Assembly (NCBI RefSeq): GCF_050122995.1
Contig: NZ_JBNLIA010000006.1
Location: 24,487-88,486, forward strand
Reading direction: 5' to 3'
Length of the DNA: 64,000 nt
DNA from: Haloparvum alkalitolerans
GTDB taxonomy: Archaea; Halobacteriota; Halobacteria; Halobacteriales; Haloferacaceae
The notes under the pieces are model-generated. The model saw only the letters and a list, made by a program, of their open reading frames with translations. It was not told where the DNA came from and ran no database searches. Below, piece by piece: positions 17,431-26,608 of the stretch (its first letter is position 1; each line of letters starts with the position of its first letter). Both the position numbers and the translations under genes were made by a program.

Positions 17431-20061
17431 TCAGTTGTTCTCTGTCTCCGGTTCGACGCGAGAGAGTCGCATTGCGTTCCCGGTCACGGCCATCGTCATC
17501 CCCGCGTCGCCGGCGAGGACGGCGAGCCAGATGGGGACGTACCCGAACGGAACCGCGAGAGCAAGTCCGGCTTTGACACCGAGGCTGGCCCAGATATTCT
17601 GCCGGATGACGCCGTTTGCGTCGTTCGCGAGCTCGTAGAGATACGGGAGCTTTGCGAGGTCGTCACCCATCAGCGCGATGTCGGCCGTCTCCAACGCGGT
17701 GTCCGTCCCGGCCGCGCCCATCGCAATACCCACCGTTGCCGTCGCGAGCGCCGGGGCGTCGTTGATCCCATCACCGACCATCGCGACGCCCTCGTGTTCC
17801 TCGATGAGCTCCTCGACGGCAGCCACTTTCTCGTCGGGAAGCAGTTCTGCCCGGTACTCGTCGACTCCGACTTGGTCGGCGATCGCGCGAGCAGTTCGCT
17901 CGTTGTCGCCGGTCAGCATGACCGTCCGTGAGACGCCGAGATCTCTGAGTCGAGCGATCGTTCGCGCTGCTTCGGGACGGATCTCGTCGGCCACGGCGAC
18001 GATACCTTCAAGTTCGTCTTCGGTTCCGACGAGCACAACGGTCTTCCCTTCTGCCTGGAGTTGAGGGACGGTCTCTTCGAGGAGGTCAAGACAGTTATTC
18101 CGGTCGCACATCTGACGGGCTGTCTGTGTCACGACGCCACCGTCGGTCGTCGCGTGGACGTGCGAGAGGTCGAAACCTAACTCCTCAAACAGCCCCGGTT
18201 TGCCTGCGAAATGGGGGGTCCCATCGAGATCGGCACGAACACCCTTCCCAGTGATGCTCTCGAAGTCATCGATTTCGCGCTCGGCGACCCCTGCGCTGCC
18301 GGCTTCAGCGACGATTGCCTCGCCGATGGGATGTTCGCTCCGCTGTTCGAGCCCACGCGCACACCGGAGGACATCTTCTTCGGAATTTTCGTTCAGTGGA
18401 ACGACGTCGGTGACGGTGAGCTCCCCTTTCGTGAGCGTCCCGGTCTTGTCGAACGCGACGACGTCGACGCTCCCCATCGCTTCGAGGTGGTTGCCGCCCT
18501 TGATCAGGACCCCGTTCTTAGCAGCGCTCGTGATCCCCGACACCACGGAGACGGGCGTCGAGATGACGAACGCACACGGGCAGGCGAGTACGAGGAGTGT
18601 CAGCCCGTAGACGACGGCCGTCGGCCACGTGGTTCCGAGGACGTACGGGCTCCCCACTGTCGTCAAGACCGCGAAGGCGACGACGACCGGTGTGTAGTAC
18701 GCCGAGAAGCGCTCGACGAACTGCTCACGCTCGGTCTTGTTTGACTGAGCGTCTTCGACCATCTCCACGATACGCGAGAGCGTGTTATCGCCGGCCTCGG
18801 AGGTAACCTCCACCTCGAGATACCCCTCTTCGTTGATCGTACCGGCGTACACCTCGTCTCCCATCGCCTTGTCGACGGGCACGCTTTCGCCCGTGATGGG
18901 CGCCTGATTGACTGCGCTTTCACCGTCGACGACGGTCCCGTCGAGTGGGATCTTCTCGCCCGGTTTCACGACGACGACGTCACCGACAGCGACCTCGTCG
19001 ACTGGAACCGTCTCCGTACTACTGTCTCGCTTGACGGTCGCTTCGTCCGGCGAGAGGTCCATCAACTCCCGGAGCGAGTTCCGGGCGCGATCCATCGAGT
19101 ACCGCTCCAGCAGCTCGGCGATGCTAAACAGGAACGCGAGGGTGGCGGCCTCGAAGTAAAGCGCTTCACCGAAGGCGAGGCTCGCGACCAGCGCCCCGAG
19201 GATAGCCACCGACATCAAAAAGTCGATATCGAGGTTCAGATTCCGCGCCGAGTAGTAGCCGTTGCGAAGGATCTCTTGACCCCCGAAGGCGACGGCGACA
19301 AGGAACAGTCCGTCGGCAACGAACAGCTCTGTGCCGAGAAGGCTCGCAATCTGTCCGTTCTGCCCAGTGAGGAAGAATTCAAGGAGCAAACCGAGAGCAA
19401 CGAACCCACCGCTGATCCACGTCTTGAGTGCCCGCGGACTCACCCAGATGCTCTCGCGTTCCTCGGTCGCGTTCTGACCTTCGGACTCGTCGCTCGAACT
19501 GTCTGTAACCTCGTATCCAGCACGTTCGATAGCACTGATTATCTCGGCTTCTCCGGCCTCCGAAGAATCGTACGTGACAACGACGGTTCCGTTCGTTGGC
19601 CGGGTTTTATACGCTGTAACTCCAGCTTTGTCGAGTGACTTTTCGATCTTCCCCGCACACGAGGGGCAGTCCATCTCGGGAACCGTAAATTTCGTCGTTA
19701 TCTCGTCGACGTCTTCGATGGTGTATCCCGCCTTTTCGACCCGATCAGCTATCTCGGTAGCGCTGGTTTGCTCGCTGTCGTATGAGACTGTCAACGTTCC
19801 CGTCGTCACTTGCGGGTCGATGCTGTTGATACCGTCCAGTTTTTCGACGCTGTTCTCAACTTTCCCTGCACACGAGGGACAGTCCATCTCCGGAACCGAG
19901 AACTGTGCAACATCCCCTTGTCCGTGTGGTGGGGGGGTGTCATCGACACCCTTTGCATACTGAGCGGACTCGTGACGATGCTGAGATCCCTCTTCGTGCG
20001 TGTGGGTTCGGTTCGGTGGTTCGCCACGTTTGTCGTGGGAATCGTCGTCAGGTGAGGTCAT
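17431..20061 (-). CDS. ZntA/CadA-like Zn/Cd/Pb P1B-2-type ATPase
   Basis: An 876-residue ATPase with a His-rich N-terminus and two HMA domains, each with MDCPSC (C61/C64 and C132/C135), the MDCxxC form typical of Zn/Cd/Pb pumps. The membrane motif is C494-P495-C496, D538 is the phosphorylation site in DKTGT, and GDGINDAP is intact. The final helix has the GDAGMTMAVTGNAMRL segment with the Asp characteristic of ZntA. A Cys-containing insertion (MCDRNNC) lies in the nucleotide-binding domain region. It precedes the CDF exporter in the same operon-like run. Confidence 0.93.
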   Translation of the reverse strand: MTSPDDDSHDKRGEPPNRTHTHEEGSQHRHESAQYAKGVDDTPPPHGQGDVAQFSVPEMDCPSCAGKVENSVEKLDGINSIDPQVTTGTLTVSYDSEQTSATEIADRVEKAGYTIEDVDEITTKFTVPEMDCPSCAGKIEKSLDKAGVTAYKTRPTNGTVVVTYDSSEAGEAEIISAIERAGYEVTDSSSDESEGQNATEERESIWVSPRALKTWISGGFVALGLLLEFFLTGQNGQIASLLGTELFVADGLFLVAVAFGGQEILRNGYYSARNLNLDIDFLMSVAILGALVASLAFGEALYFEAATLAFLFSIAELLERYSMDRARNSLRELMDLSPDEATVKRDSSTETVPVDEVAVGDVVVVKPGEKIPLDGTVVDGESAVNQAPITGESVPVDKAMGDEVYAGTINEEGYLEVEVTSEAGDNTLSRIVEMVEDAQSNKTEREQFVERFSAYYTPVVVAFAVLTTVGSPYVLGTTWPTAVVYGLTLLVLACPCAFVISTPVSVVSGITSAAKNGVLIKGGNHLEAMGSVDVVAFDKTGTLTKGELTVTDVVPLNENSEEDVLRCARGLEQRSEHPIGEAIVAEAGSAGVAEREIDDFESITGKGVRADLDGTPHFAGKPGLFEELGFDLSHVHATTDGGVVTQTARQMCDRNNCLDLLEETVPQLQAEGKTVVLVGTEDELEGIVAVADEIRPEAARTIARLRDLGVSRTVMLTGDNERTARAIADQVGVDEYRAELLPDEKVAAVEELIEEHEGVAMVGDGINDAPALATATVGIAMGAAGTDTALETADIALMGDDLAKLPYLYELANDANGVIRQNIWASLGVKAGLALAVPFGYVPIWLAVLAGDAGMTMAVTGNAMRLSRVEPETENN

Positions 20062-20170
20062 TACTCACCGCTTGCCGCTACAGATTTATTAACTCTACTG
20101 CGATATCTGGCCCATATTATGTTAAATATTAATAAGTATTGTGAGTTGAGTTATTAATACTCCTGTCAGA

Positions 20171-20593
20171 TCATCTCACTAGGACTGTCCCGACCATTCC
20201 AGAACTTTCATGCGGAATACAACAGTACCCGTACGTTCCGGGTTGATCGAACGTGTGCTCGTAGTTCTCTCCCGGGGCGATGAGTCCCTCAGTAACCCGG
20301 TTTCTCGCAGCACGCTCTGACTCGAAGCCACCACTTGCGAAGTACACGGCCTCGGCAGGAATTTCGTCTTCATACGCTGTGACCGTGTGCTGGATGTCGC
20401 TCTCGTTCGTCCACGTCACTGTCCCTCCGGTTTCGATCGTCGCAGTCTTCGGCTCGAACGTGTGATCGTCGGGCATCGTGACGGTCAGGGTCGACGGTGA
20501 CTGTCCGTTCAAACATCCGGCGGTGCTGAGCGTCGCCAAGGCGGCAGTACTGAGTCGCAATACCGTCCGTCGATTGTAGAATTTGAGTGCCAT
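20171..20593 (-). CDS. Halocyanin/plastocyanin-like blue copper lipoprotein
   Basis: A 140-residue protein with a twin-arginine signal (NRRTVLRLST) and lipobox (TAGC), then one cupredoxin domain. Copper ligands are apparent: His in DIQHTVTAY, then Cys and His in YGYCCIPH, and Met in SSGM. Note the extra adjacent Cys before the ligand Cys. It would be an electron or copper carrier on the outer face of the membrane. It lies between the ZIP transporter and the ZntA-like ATPase genes in the same direction. Confidence 0.9.
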   Translation of the reverse strand: MALKFYNRRTVLRLSTAALATLSTAGCLNGQSPSTLTVTMPDDHTFEPKTATIETGGTVTWTNESDIQHTVTAYEDEIPAEAVYFASGGFESERAARNRVTEGLIAPGENYEHTFDQPGTYGYCCIPHESSGMVGTVLVR

Positions 20594-20617
20594 TGGAACA
20601 GAGATGGATAGTACCTC

Positions 20618-21874
20618 TCAGAGCGCCACGAAGAGGTCGGTCACGTACATCACTCCGAGGCCGAGCAGGAACGCAAGCAGGTTCGTGGCGCTGGCCACGC
20701 GACCGCCTGCATCCCGAACCATTCCCGCGATCTCCCAGTTGACCTGTAAAATTGCGCCAACCCCGATCGCGAGGAAGAAGGCTCCGATCGTCGGCGAGTA
20801 CGCGAGACTACCGATCCACCCGCCGAGGATGACGGGGGCACCGGCGATGACGCCGAGCGCAGCGAAGTGCTTGAACGACGGACGCTCTCCGCGGGCGACC
20901 GGTGCAACGACGGCCGGGCCTTCCGTCACGTTGTGGAGCATGAACCCGATCACGAGGAACGCGCCGAGCGACACACGCCCGAGTGCGAACGAACTCCCGA
21001 TCGCCAGCCCTTCCGCGAGGTTGTGTAGGCCGATTCCGATCGCAACCAGATATGCGATCCAGAGACCGCTACTCGCCCGACTGTCACCGGCGGCAACACG
21101 GCCCTTGCGCCACGCGCTGATTGCCTGAACGAGAGTGAGCGCGCCGAGGATCCCGAAGACGATCAAAAGGTTGCCCTCGTACGCGCCCGGAACTCGTTGA
21201 GCGAGTTCGAACGCCTCGAACCCGGCGTCGAACGCCAAGAAACCGAGGACGCCGGCCGCGAACAAGAGCACGGCGTGCAGCCACCGATCGCTCATCGTCT
21301 TGATGTAGGGGAACCACAGCATCCCTAATGCGACTGGGATCACACCGACGAACAGCCCGATGACTGCAAGCGTCCAGAGCAGACTGAGGCTGAATCCGGG
21401 TGCCTGACTCGGAGCGACGATCGTATTCTCGAATGTCGCCCCGTCAGAGAGTACGAGGGCGACGTTGAGATCCCATCCCGGATTCCAGTGATACGGGATC
21501 ACGATCTGTGCGCTTTCCATCGGAGCGAGCGTTTGGTCGCCACCAGCTCCTTCGACCTGAAAATTCCAGTAGGCCTCATCGACGAGGACCTGTGCTATCG
21601 TCACGGAATCGGGCCCGTTGTTCGTTACGTGTAACACGACCGTTTCGTCGCTCGGAAGCGTCGTGTGCGTGATCGTCACGTCGGGAAGCGGTTCACCACT
21701 CTGGCTCTGAATACTCGCGAGTGGTGACGTGAACGCGAACACACCCAAGACGAGCACGAGCAACACGATCGGGAGTATCGCGCTGACCCATCTCGGTAGT
21801 CCGAGGGGCTGTGTGACCTCGTTTTCAGTAGATACACCACCGTCTGGCGTCGGTTTTTGTGTCTCATCCGCCAT
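20618..21874 (-). CDS. ZIP family metal transporter with extracytoplasmic domain
   Basis: About 418 residues from the ATG that sits one base after the stop of the oxidase gene upstream. An N-terminal membrane anchor is followed by an extracytoplasmic beta-rich domain (residues about 55-140, cupredoxin-like or CARDB-like by pattern), then eight ZIP helices. The ZIP metal site is GLHNLAEGLAIG and MLHNVTEGPAV. ZIP proteins move Zn2+, Fe2+ or Mn2+ toward the cytoplasm. The outer domain fused to ZIP is unusual. Tight coupling to the oxidase gene suggests the two act together. Confidence 0.88.
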   Translation of the reverse strand: MADETQKPTPDGGVSTENEVTQPLGLPRWVSAILPIVLLVLVLGVFAFTSPLASIQSQSGEPLPDVTITHTTLPSDETVVLHVTNNGPDSVTIAQVLVDEAYWNFQVEGAGGDQTLAPMESAQIVIPYHWNPGWDLNVALVLSDGATFENTIVAPSQAPGFSLSLLWTLAVIGLFVGVIPVALGMLWFPYIKTMSDRWLHAVLLFAAGVLGFLAFDAGFEAFELAQRVPGAYEGNLLIVFGILGALTLVQAISAWRKGRVAAGDSRASSGLWIAYLVAIGIGLHNLAEGLAIGSSFALGRVSLGAFLVIGFMLHNVTEGPAVVAPVARGERPSFKHFAALGVIAGAPVILGGWIGSLAYSPTIGAFFLAIGVGAILQVNWEIAGMVRDAGGRVASATNLLAFLLGLGVMYVTDLFVAL

Positions 21875-21875
21875 G

Positions 21876-23132
21876 TTAGACCACCTCAAAGAAGCTCATC
21901 CAGCCGAGTTCGGCGAACTCGGATTGGTGGGCGTGGAACATGTACAGCCCGGGTTCGTGATCCGAGTAGTCGAGCTCGATGATACCGCGTTGCGCCTGCG
22001 TCTGCATGATCGTGTCTACGGTCTTGCGCGTCGGTGTCAGCGTAGTCCCGTGGTCATAGTAATCGAAGAACTGCGAGTGCGTGTGGAACGAGTTGATGAG
22101 GTCGAACTCAGTCGCATTGGAGAGATACACGCGTTGCCGTTCGTTCTTGTCGATCTGGATGGGACGCTTCGTCTCGCCCGCCGTCCAGTTGCCGGTGCCG
22201 TCGGTACTACCGACCCCGTATGCGAACGCCCGTGTGTTCGCCGCGTAGACCTCGTTCCCGCCGTCGAAGTTAGTGTCGAACGAGTTCATCACCATGACCA
22301 TCTCGTTGACGGCGTCGTTTTCGGCGTACTCGTGGTTCCGGCTCTTCGCCTCTTCGACGAACCGCGTCCGCATGTCGTCGGTAATCGGGCCGGGGTAATT
22401 GACGTAGTCGCGTGGATTCTCCCTGACGCGTTCGGGGTCCGGATCGACGATGATCGTGCCGTAGAGTCCGCGGTGGATGTGTTCTTTCAGCGGGAGCGAG
22501 TGGCAATGATAGAAGTGCGTACCGGCGGGTTGGGCAATCCATTCGTAGGTGAATGATTCTCCCGTTTCGAGGACACCAGGCCCGTTTTGGGGGATTCCGT
22601 CCATTCGCGGGTTAAGGTTCTTCAGATGCGGATGGATCGTGTGAGCGTGCCGTCCTAGGTTCGTGAATTTAACGCGAATTAGGTCGCCCTCAACGGCACG
22701 GATCGTGGGGCCCGGCACCTGACCGTTGAATGCCCACGCTTGGAACTCGACGCCCGGAGCGATGGTGATCGTTGTGTCGACGGCGTTGAATTCGAACTCC
22801 CGTACGGTTCGACCATCCTCCTCGTAGACTTGCTGCGGAACGTTATCCTGCCCGCTGTCTCCGGTATTGAACGCGGTGAGGAACTCGTGCGGATCGAAAT
22901 CCAAATCTTGGTATTCGCCCACCGAACCGAAGTTACCGTGTGTATCATCGCCCTCGTGGCCGGGTGACGCACTTGCACGTGAACTCCCGAGTCCAACGGC
23001 GGCACTTCCCGCGACACCAAGACTGCCGAGTACCGTGCGACGACTGACGCTCGTTTCACCAGTGAGTGATTCAACCAAACGCTGTTCGAGTCGTTTGGTG
23101 ACATCTGCCGCACTCTCGTAATTTATCGAGGG
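21876..23132 (-). CDS. Two-domain multicopper oxidase, Tat-exported
   Basis: About 418 residues from ATG 23132; the longer frame would run over the TATA box. A twin-arginine signal (SRRTVLGSLG) is preceded by an unusual 30-residue N-terminal extension. Domain 1 carries HTIHPH and HFYHCHSLPLKEHIHRG, including the type 1 Cys; domain 2 carries NSFHTH and MFHAHQSEFAELGW, where the Cys is replaced by Ala. So a type 1 copper is expected only in domain 1, unlike the oxidase at 14387. It heads a ZIP-halocyanin-ATPase-CDF series and sits behind DtxR-type palindromes. Confidence 0.9.
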   Translation of the reverse strand, partial: PSINYESAADVTKRLEQRLVESLTGETSVSRRTVLGSLGVAGSAAVGLGSSRASASPGHEGDDTHGNFGSVGEYQDLDFDPHEFLTAFNTGDSGQDNVPQQVYEEDGRTVREFEFNAVDTTITIAPGVEFQAWAFNGQVPGPTIRAVEGDLIRVKFTNLGRHAHTIHPHLKNLNPRMDGIPQNGPGVLETGESFTYEWIAQPAGTHFYHCHSLPLKEHIHRGLYGTIIVDPDPERVRENPRDYVNYPGPITDDMRTRFVEEAKSRNHEYAENDAVNEMVMVMNSFDTNFDGGNEVYAANTRAFAYGVGSTDGTGNWTAGETKRPIQIDKNERQRVYLSNATEFDLINSFHTHSQFFDYYDHGTTLTPTRKTVDTIMQTQAQRGIIELDYSDHEPGLYMFHAHQSEFAELGWMSFFEVV

Positions 23133-23193
23133 CATGATCTCCTCGACGGGTTGACTCTTCGGATACCCATATGTGATAGTGGATGGGCCCAAT

Positions 23194-23200
23194 ATATAAA
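23194..23200 (-). promoter_or_regulatory. TATA box of the oxidase operon
   Basis: On the minus strand this reads TTATATA. It is about 62 nt upstream of the ATG at 23132, giving a short leader. It touches the palindrome at 23201-23214, so a repressor there would block TBP binding. Confidence 0.5.
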
Positions 23201-23214
23201 TTAGACCCATCTAA
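23201..23214. promoter_or_regulatory. DtxR/SirR-type operator at the oxidase promoter
   Basis: TTAGACCCATCTAA is an inverted repeat of TTAGA / TCTAA with a 4-nt centre. It resembles DtxR/IdeR/MntR-family operators built on TTAG..CTAA. A second imperfect copy, AGGTCTAATCTAA, follows at about 23224-23236. The gene for a DtxR regulator is next to it, and that gene has a similar site. Confidence 0.6.
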
Positions 23215-23263
23215 ACTTCGAGTAGGTCTAATCTAAAAATAGACTAGCGGACTTCCGAGCTTC

Positions 23264-23941
23264 TCAGTGAGAACTCTGTGTGAGAGATTGGGTGGATATG
23301 GAACATGCGACTTCTTCGGGTAGCGCAACCGGACCATCTCCGCTATCAGGGTCAAGTGTGACCATTCCAAATGGCGCAATCTCAACAACATCTACGACAG
23401 TTCCGGGGAGAATCCCGTGTTTGGACAGGTACCGGAGGAGATCTGGATCTGTGTCCGGAACCCGTACGATCTGAACGCTGTCACCCACTTGATGATCAGC
23501 AAGACGTTCACCATCCTTTGCTCCCGAGACATCCAGATTCGCGGTGGGAATTGGGTCGCCATGCGGATCAACCGCTGGTTGTCCTAGCTGCTCTGCAATC
23601 CGGTCGGCAAACTTACTGCTGATGTGGTGTTCGAGACGATCTGCTTCGTCGTGTACCTCTGCCCAATCATACTCGAGGTGGTCCGTCAGATATCGTTCTA
23701 ACAGTCGGTGATGGAGAATGATTTCGAGAGCAATAGGAACTCCAGTATCAGTGAGCTCAACTCCCCTGTAGGGTTCGTACAGCACGAAATCACGCTCTGA
23801 TAACTTTTTCATCATACTGGTAACCGTCGGTTGCTCTACATCCATATACTCAGCGAGTACCGAGGTTCGTACCCGGTCGTCCGCTTCGTTCTGGAGATAA
23901 TAGATCGCTTTGAGATAGTCTTCCATGATCGCACTCAGCAT
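23264..23941 (-). CDS. DtxR/MntR-family metal-dependent regulator
   Basis: A 225-residue protein with an N-terminal winged helix (EDYLKAIYYLQ, then EYMDVEQPTVTSMMKKL), the metal-binding and dimerisation helices (HHRLLERYLTDHL with EVHDEADRLEHHIS) and a C-terminal FeoA/SH3-like domain from about residue 150. This is the full three-domain SirR/Idr-like form. With bound Fe2+ or Mn2+ such proteins repress metal uptake genes. It seems to regulate itself and the adjacent oxidase-ZIP genes, as both promoters have TTAG..CTAA palindromes. Confidence 0.92.
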   Translation of the reverse strand: MLSAIMEDYLKAIYYLQNEADDRVRTSVLAEYMDVEQPTVTSMMKKLSERDFVLYEPYRGVELTDTGVPIALEIILHHRLLERYLTDHLEYDWAEVHDEADRLEHHISSKFADRIAEQLGQPAVDPHGDPIPTANLDVSGAKDGERLADHQVGDSVQIVRVPDTDPDLLRYLSKHGILPGTVVDVVEIAPFGMVTLDPDSGDGPVALPEEVACSISTQSLTQSSH

Positions 23942-23951
23942 TGTGAAATAA

Positions 23952-23965
23952 TTAGATAAGGCTAA
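23952..23965. promoter_or_regulatory. DtxR-type operator before the regulator gene
   Basis: TTAGATAAGGCTAA has TTAG / CTAA arms with a 6-nt centre. It lies between a TATA box at 23967-23975 (minus-strand TATAAAT) and the start codon at 23941, 28 nt from the box. The position suits autorepression of a leaderless transcript. Confidence 0.6.
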
Positions 23966-24085
23966 ATTTATAATTTACTGCGCCTGTCTTACTTGGAGTG
24001 ATAATTATCGATTGTGTCCAGCCAGCAACCACAGCTAAATTTGAACTATCATCAAAAATGACTCACTCTGTTGAATTTATATTAC

Positions 24086-24289
24086 TTAAATTTCACCTCC
24101 AGTGAAATCGTCAAGCAGGCCACGGTATGTCGTGTTCTTCCGAACTTTGAGACACAACAGACCAACGTGTTGCGGGAGTGTATAGTGGTGTTTGGAGAGC
24201 TTCGAGGAGTATCGAAAGACTGCTCGTCGGGCCAGATGGATAGCTTTCGCAGTAGATCGGAGAATCTGCGACTTCGGGAGAGCCTTCAT
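24086..24289 (-). pseudogene. IS5-type transposase, N-terminal relic
   Basis: A 67-residue open frame starting MKALPKSQILR and continuing through LPQHVGLLCLKVRKNTTYRGLL. I recognise this as the first fifth of haloarchaeal IS5-family transposases (usually roughly 300 residues). The match stops after GLLDD, and the final seven residues before the stop look unrelated. The catalytic DDE region is missing, so this is a dead fragment. Truncation lies near 24108, next to the TTCAC..GTGAA palindrome. Confidence 0.75.
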
Positions 24290-24325
24290 TTCGTGAAATC
24301 ACAGGACAAACATATAAATCTAAGA

Positions 24326-24341
24326 GGATTTCAACAGAGCC
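24326..24341 (-). repeat. Terminal inverted repeat of the IS5-type relic
   Basis: On the minus strand this reads GGCTCTGTTGAAATCC, which I recognise as the end sequence of haloarchaeal IS5-type elements. It lies 37 nt before the relic transposase start, so it marks the left end of the element. The other end is absent. Confidence 0.65.
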
Positions 24342-24555
24342 AATTCCGTTGTTCTGGCTCTCTTTGTGCTTTACGCGGGTGCTCTTCTCCGGTAACACTG
24401 TGAGGTATTGACCACAATCAAGCCAGCATATATCACTTGGATAGAATTTCAATCTAGCTGTTAATTCGTGTTCTACTCAACGTTTCCACTCAAAGAGTTG
24501 ATTTTGTAACCTTCCTCAGTATATTGTATGAGCACCCCTGACGATTCACCTTCTA
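24342..24555. other. AT-rich junction between two IS elements
   Basis: No gene is supported. The segment separates the IS5-type end from the start of the intact transposase. At 24528 an ATG opens a 13-codon frame that stops just before the transposase; a one-base shift in the following A/T run would join it, so the true N-terminus may differ. The left end of the second element is probably here but could not be fixed. Confidence 0.4.
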
Positions 24556-26151
24556 GTGAAAAATTTTGAATGCACTCTGTGCGAAGCGTACCAGCTAGGG
24601 ATCACCATCCGTAACGAGTTCAAAGAAACCGATCTCGTCACTGCGTTCGAGAACCTTGATCACTCGATAGACGCGATCAAAGACGAGTATCCAGCGTGGC
24701 ATCCTGCGCCACTCTCCTTTCGAGCAATGGTCCTCTCGTTCGTTTTCATGGAGATCACCGGAGATTCGTACGCCGAGTTTTCTCGACGACTCACCCGGCA
24801 ACCGGAAGTCGCCACTATTCTCGGCTTCACCCGAGTACCTGACGAATCGGCCTTCTCACGAGCGTGGCGAAATAGATTCGACGACGAGACCCACGAATAT
24901 GTCCACGCTGCTGCCCACTTTGTTATCAAAGAAGTTCACGATCGCGATATCTCAGCGTCTGAGGTTCGCCCCAAGAAAGAGATCGTCGAAGGTACTGAAG
25001 AAAACATAGACTCAGTCGAAGACGAATCATTCTCACAGAACGCAATCGTCCAGACAACGCGCCTCGCGCGTGATCACGCCTTCGGTCATTTCGACTCTGA
25101 TCGGGCGTCAAACACTACCTACGAAGACACGCAATTTTTCGAGTTACAGACGTTCATGGGGATGGTTCGGTGCGGAACCGCGCAAGGAGCGACTCGCTTT
25201 CAGTACCGTCGTGGTGAAGAGTATGGACCCCACGGCGACACCCACCTCCGCGCTGTCAAACAGTTCGATCCTGAAGGCCTCGTGAGCGGATTTAACGAGA
25301 CGACGGATCGCTTACTCTCCGTGATCGCCTCTGAAGCATCGTTCCGGCGTCCAGTCACGGCCGCGATCGATATCACAACTATTCCCTACTACGGAGAGGT
25401 CGAAGGAATGCCGATGGTCAGCGGGACGAAGGATAGAGACGGTCGAGCGTTCAAATTCGCAACCCTCTCGATCATCGGGCAGAACATTCCGCTCGTTCTC
25501 GCCGTAGAACCGGTCCGAGAGAGCTCTGAGTGGGATGAGAACTCGTCGAATCAGATTCATCGCACTGTGCGGCGACTGGTTCGACAAGCGAAAGAACACG
25601 TTCCGATTGAGACAGTGCTGTGTGATCGGGAGTTCGATTCGATACGCGTGTTTCAGACGCTCTCAAACCTCGATGTGAACTACCTCATTCCGAAGCGAGT
25701 CTCCAGCTCTGAACGGGATGTACTCGAACAAATGGAGGAAGACGACCAAGAGGTGGCCGTTGAGTCAGCTTCTGTCCATGTGGAATCTGGATCGCATCCA
25801 ATGCGGCTCCTGTACGTACCGTCGACGAGTGGTGAGGGGACGGCCGTCTTCGCGACGAATCTCCGAGTCGGTCCGGAGGAAGCCGAGTCGTTCTGTCAGC
25901 GCTACAGCCGCCGGTGGCAGATCGAGAGTGAGTACAAATCGATCAAAGGTGACTTTCTCGCCAAGACCTCCTCGAAAGACTACCGCGTTCGCCTGTTCTA
26001 CTTCGTGTTCGCGGTACTCCTGTACAATATTTGGCGGCTCACCGACTTCCTGCTGAAAGCGGATGTCGACGGTGAGATGGACTATGCACCCGTGTTGACT
26101 GCGGGTGAGTGTGTTGAGCTCATTGCCTCGTCGTTGATTCCACATGACTAA
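24556..26151 (+). CDS. DDE transposase (IS4 superfamily, long haloarchaeal type)
   Basis: A 531-residue transposase starting at GTG. The DDE signature is visible: AIDITTIPYY (first Asp), VLCDREFDSIRV (second Asp) and YSRRWQIESEYKSIKGDF (Glu, with Y-R-E-K spacing). An LSF-rich N-terminal region (RAMVLSFVFMEITG) precedes an acidic linker. It is a distant cousin of the enzyme at 7856-9532. The gene is intact. Its element ends were not identified. Confidence 0.85.
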   Translation: MKNFECTLCEAYQLGITIRNEFKETDLVTAFENLDHSIDAIKDEYPAWHPAPLSFRAMVLSFVFMEITGDSYAEFSRRLTRQPEVATILGFTRVPDESAFSRAWRNRFDDETHEYVHAAAHFVIKEVHDRDISASEVRPKKEIVEGTEENIDSVEDESFSQNAIVQTTRLARDHAFGHFDSDRASNTTYEDTQFFELQTFMGMVRCGTAQGATRFQYRRGEEYGPHGDTHLRAVKQFDPEGLVSGFNETTDRLLSVIASEASFRRPVTAAIDITTIPYYGEVEGMPMVSGTKDRDGRAFKFATLSIIGQNIPLVLAVEPVRESSEWDENSSNQIHRTVRRLVRQAKEHVPIETVLCDREFDSIRVFQTLSNLDVNYLIPKRVSSSERDVLEQMEEDDQEVAVESASVHVESGSHPMRLLYVPSTSGEGTAVFATNLRVGPEEAESFCQRYSRRWQIESEYKSIKGDFLAKTSSKDYRVRLFYFVFAVLLYNIWRLTDFLLKADVDGEMDYAPVLTAGECVELIASSLIPHD

Positions 26152-26608
26152 CCGGCTGATCTCTTAGTGACTCCTCCGTCTGGGAGTGGCAACCTTATTC
26201 AGGAGCCCCAAAATCCACGCAATTACCCACGTTCGTCCGGTAGATACGGCCATCAGGGATTTGAATTGGTGATTGGCCGGTGAGATACGCCACGAATAGA
26301 TGCTAATTCGATCTGAAACTAGCCTATCCTCCGAAACTGTGAACTTCCAAGGCCCGAGATTTTGTATAGCGATATACGATATACATTCTACTGTAATGCG
26401 GAGTTCCGGCGCTAAGAGACTCTAGACCCCCGAATTCTCCCGATTGCTCAAATACAACAAGTGGTCGTGATTATGCCCGTAATCACGACCACTTTGAAGT
26501 ACCCCGGCGCCGTCGGTGAAGCACGAATGCTGCAACCGCCTCACGACGACGCTTCCCCCAGGGTAGAGGACCCGAGACCGGGGCTGCAGGACGGTGGAGG
26601 GCCGGTGA
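26152..26608. other. Intergenic region upstream of the recombinase
   Basis: No ORF is supported over 457 nt. It probably holds the right end of the transposon. A tandem GATATAC GATATAC lies near 26375. The notable feature is the 36-nt palindrome at 26459-26494, listed separately. Confidence 0.5.
26459..26494. repeat. 15-6-15 perfect palindrome (dif/att-like)
   Basis: Arms AAGTGGTCGTGATTA (26459-26473) and TAATCACGACCACTT (26480-26494) are perfect inverted repeats around the centre TGCCCG. A 6-nt asymmetric spacer between recombinase-binding arms is the layout of Xer/dif and related core sites. It lies 115 nt before a tyrosine recombinase gene. A transcription terminator hairpin for the upstream transposase is the alternative. 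Confidence 0.6.

Noticed and set aside
24071..24403. 110-codon plus-strand frame
   Set aside because: The opposite strand encodes the recognisable IS5-type transposase start, which explains this frame.
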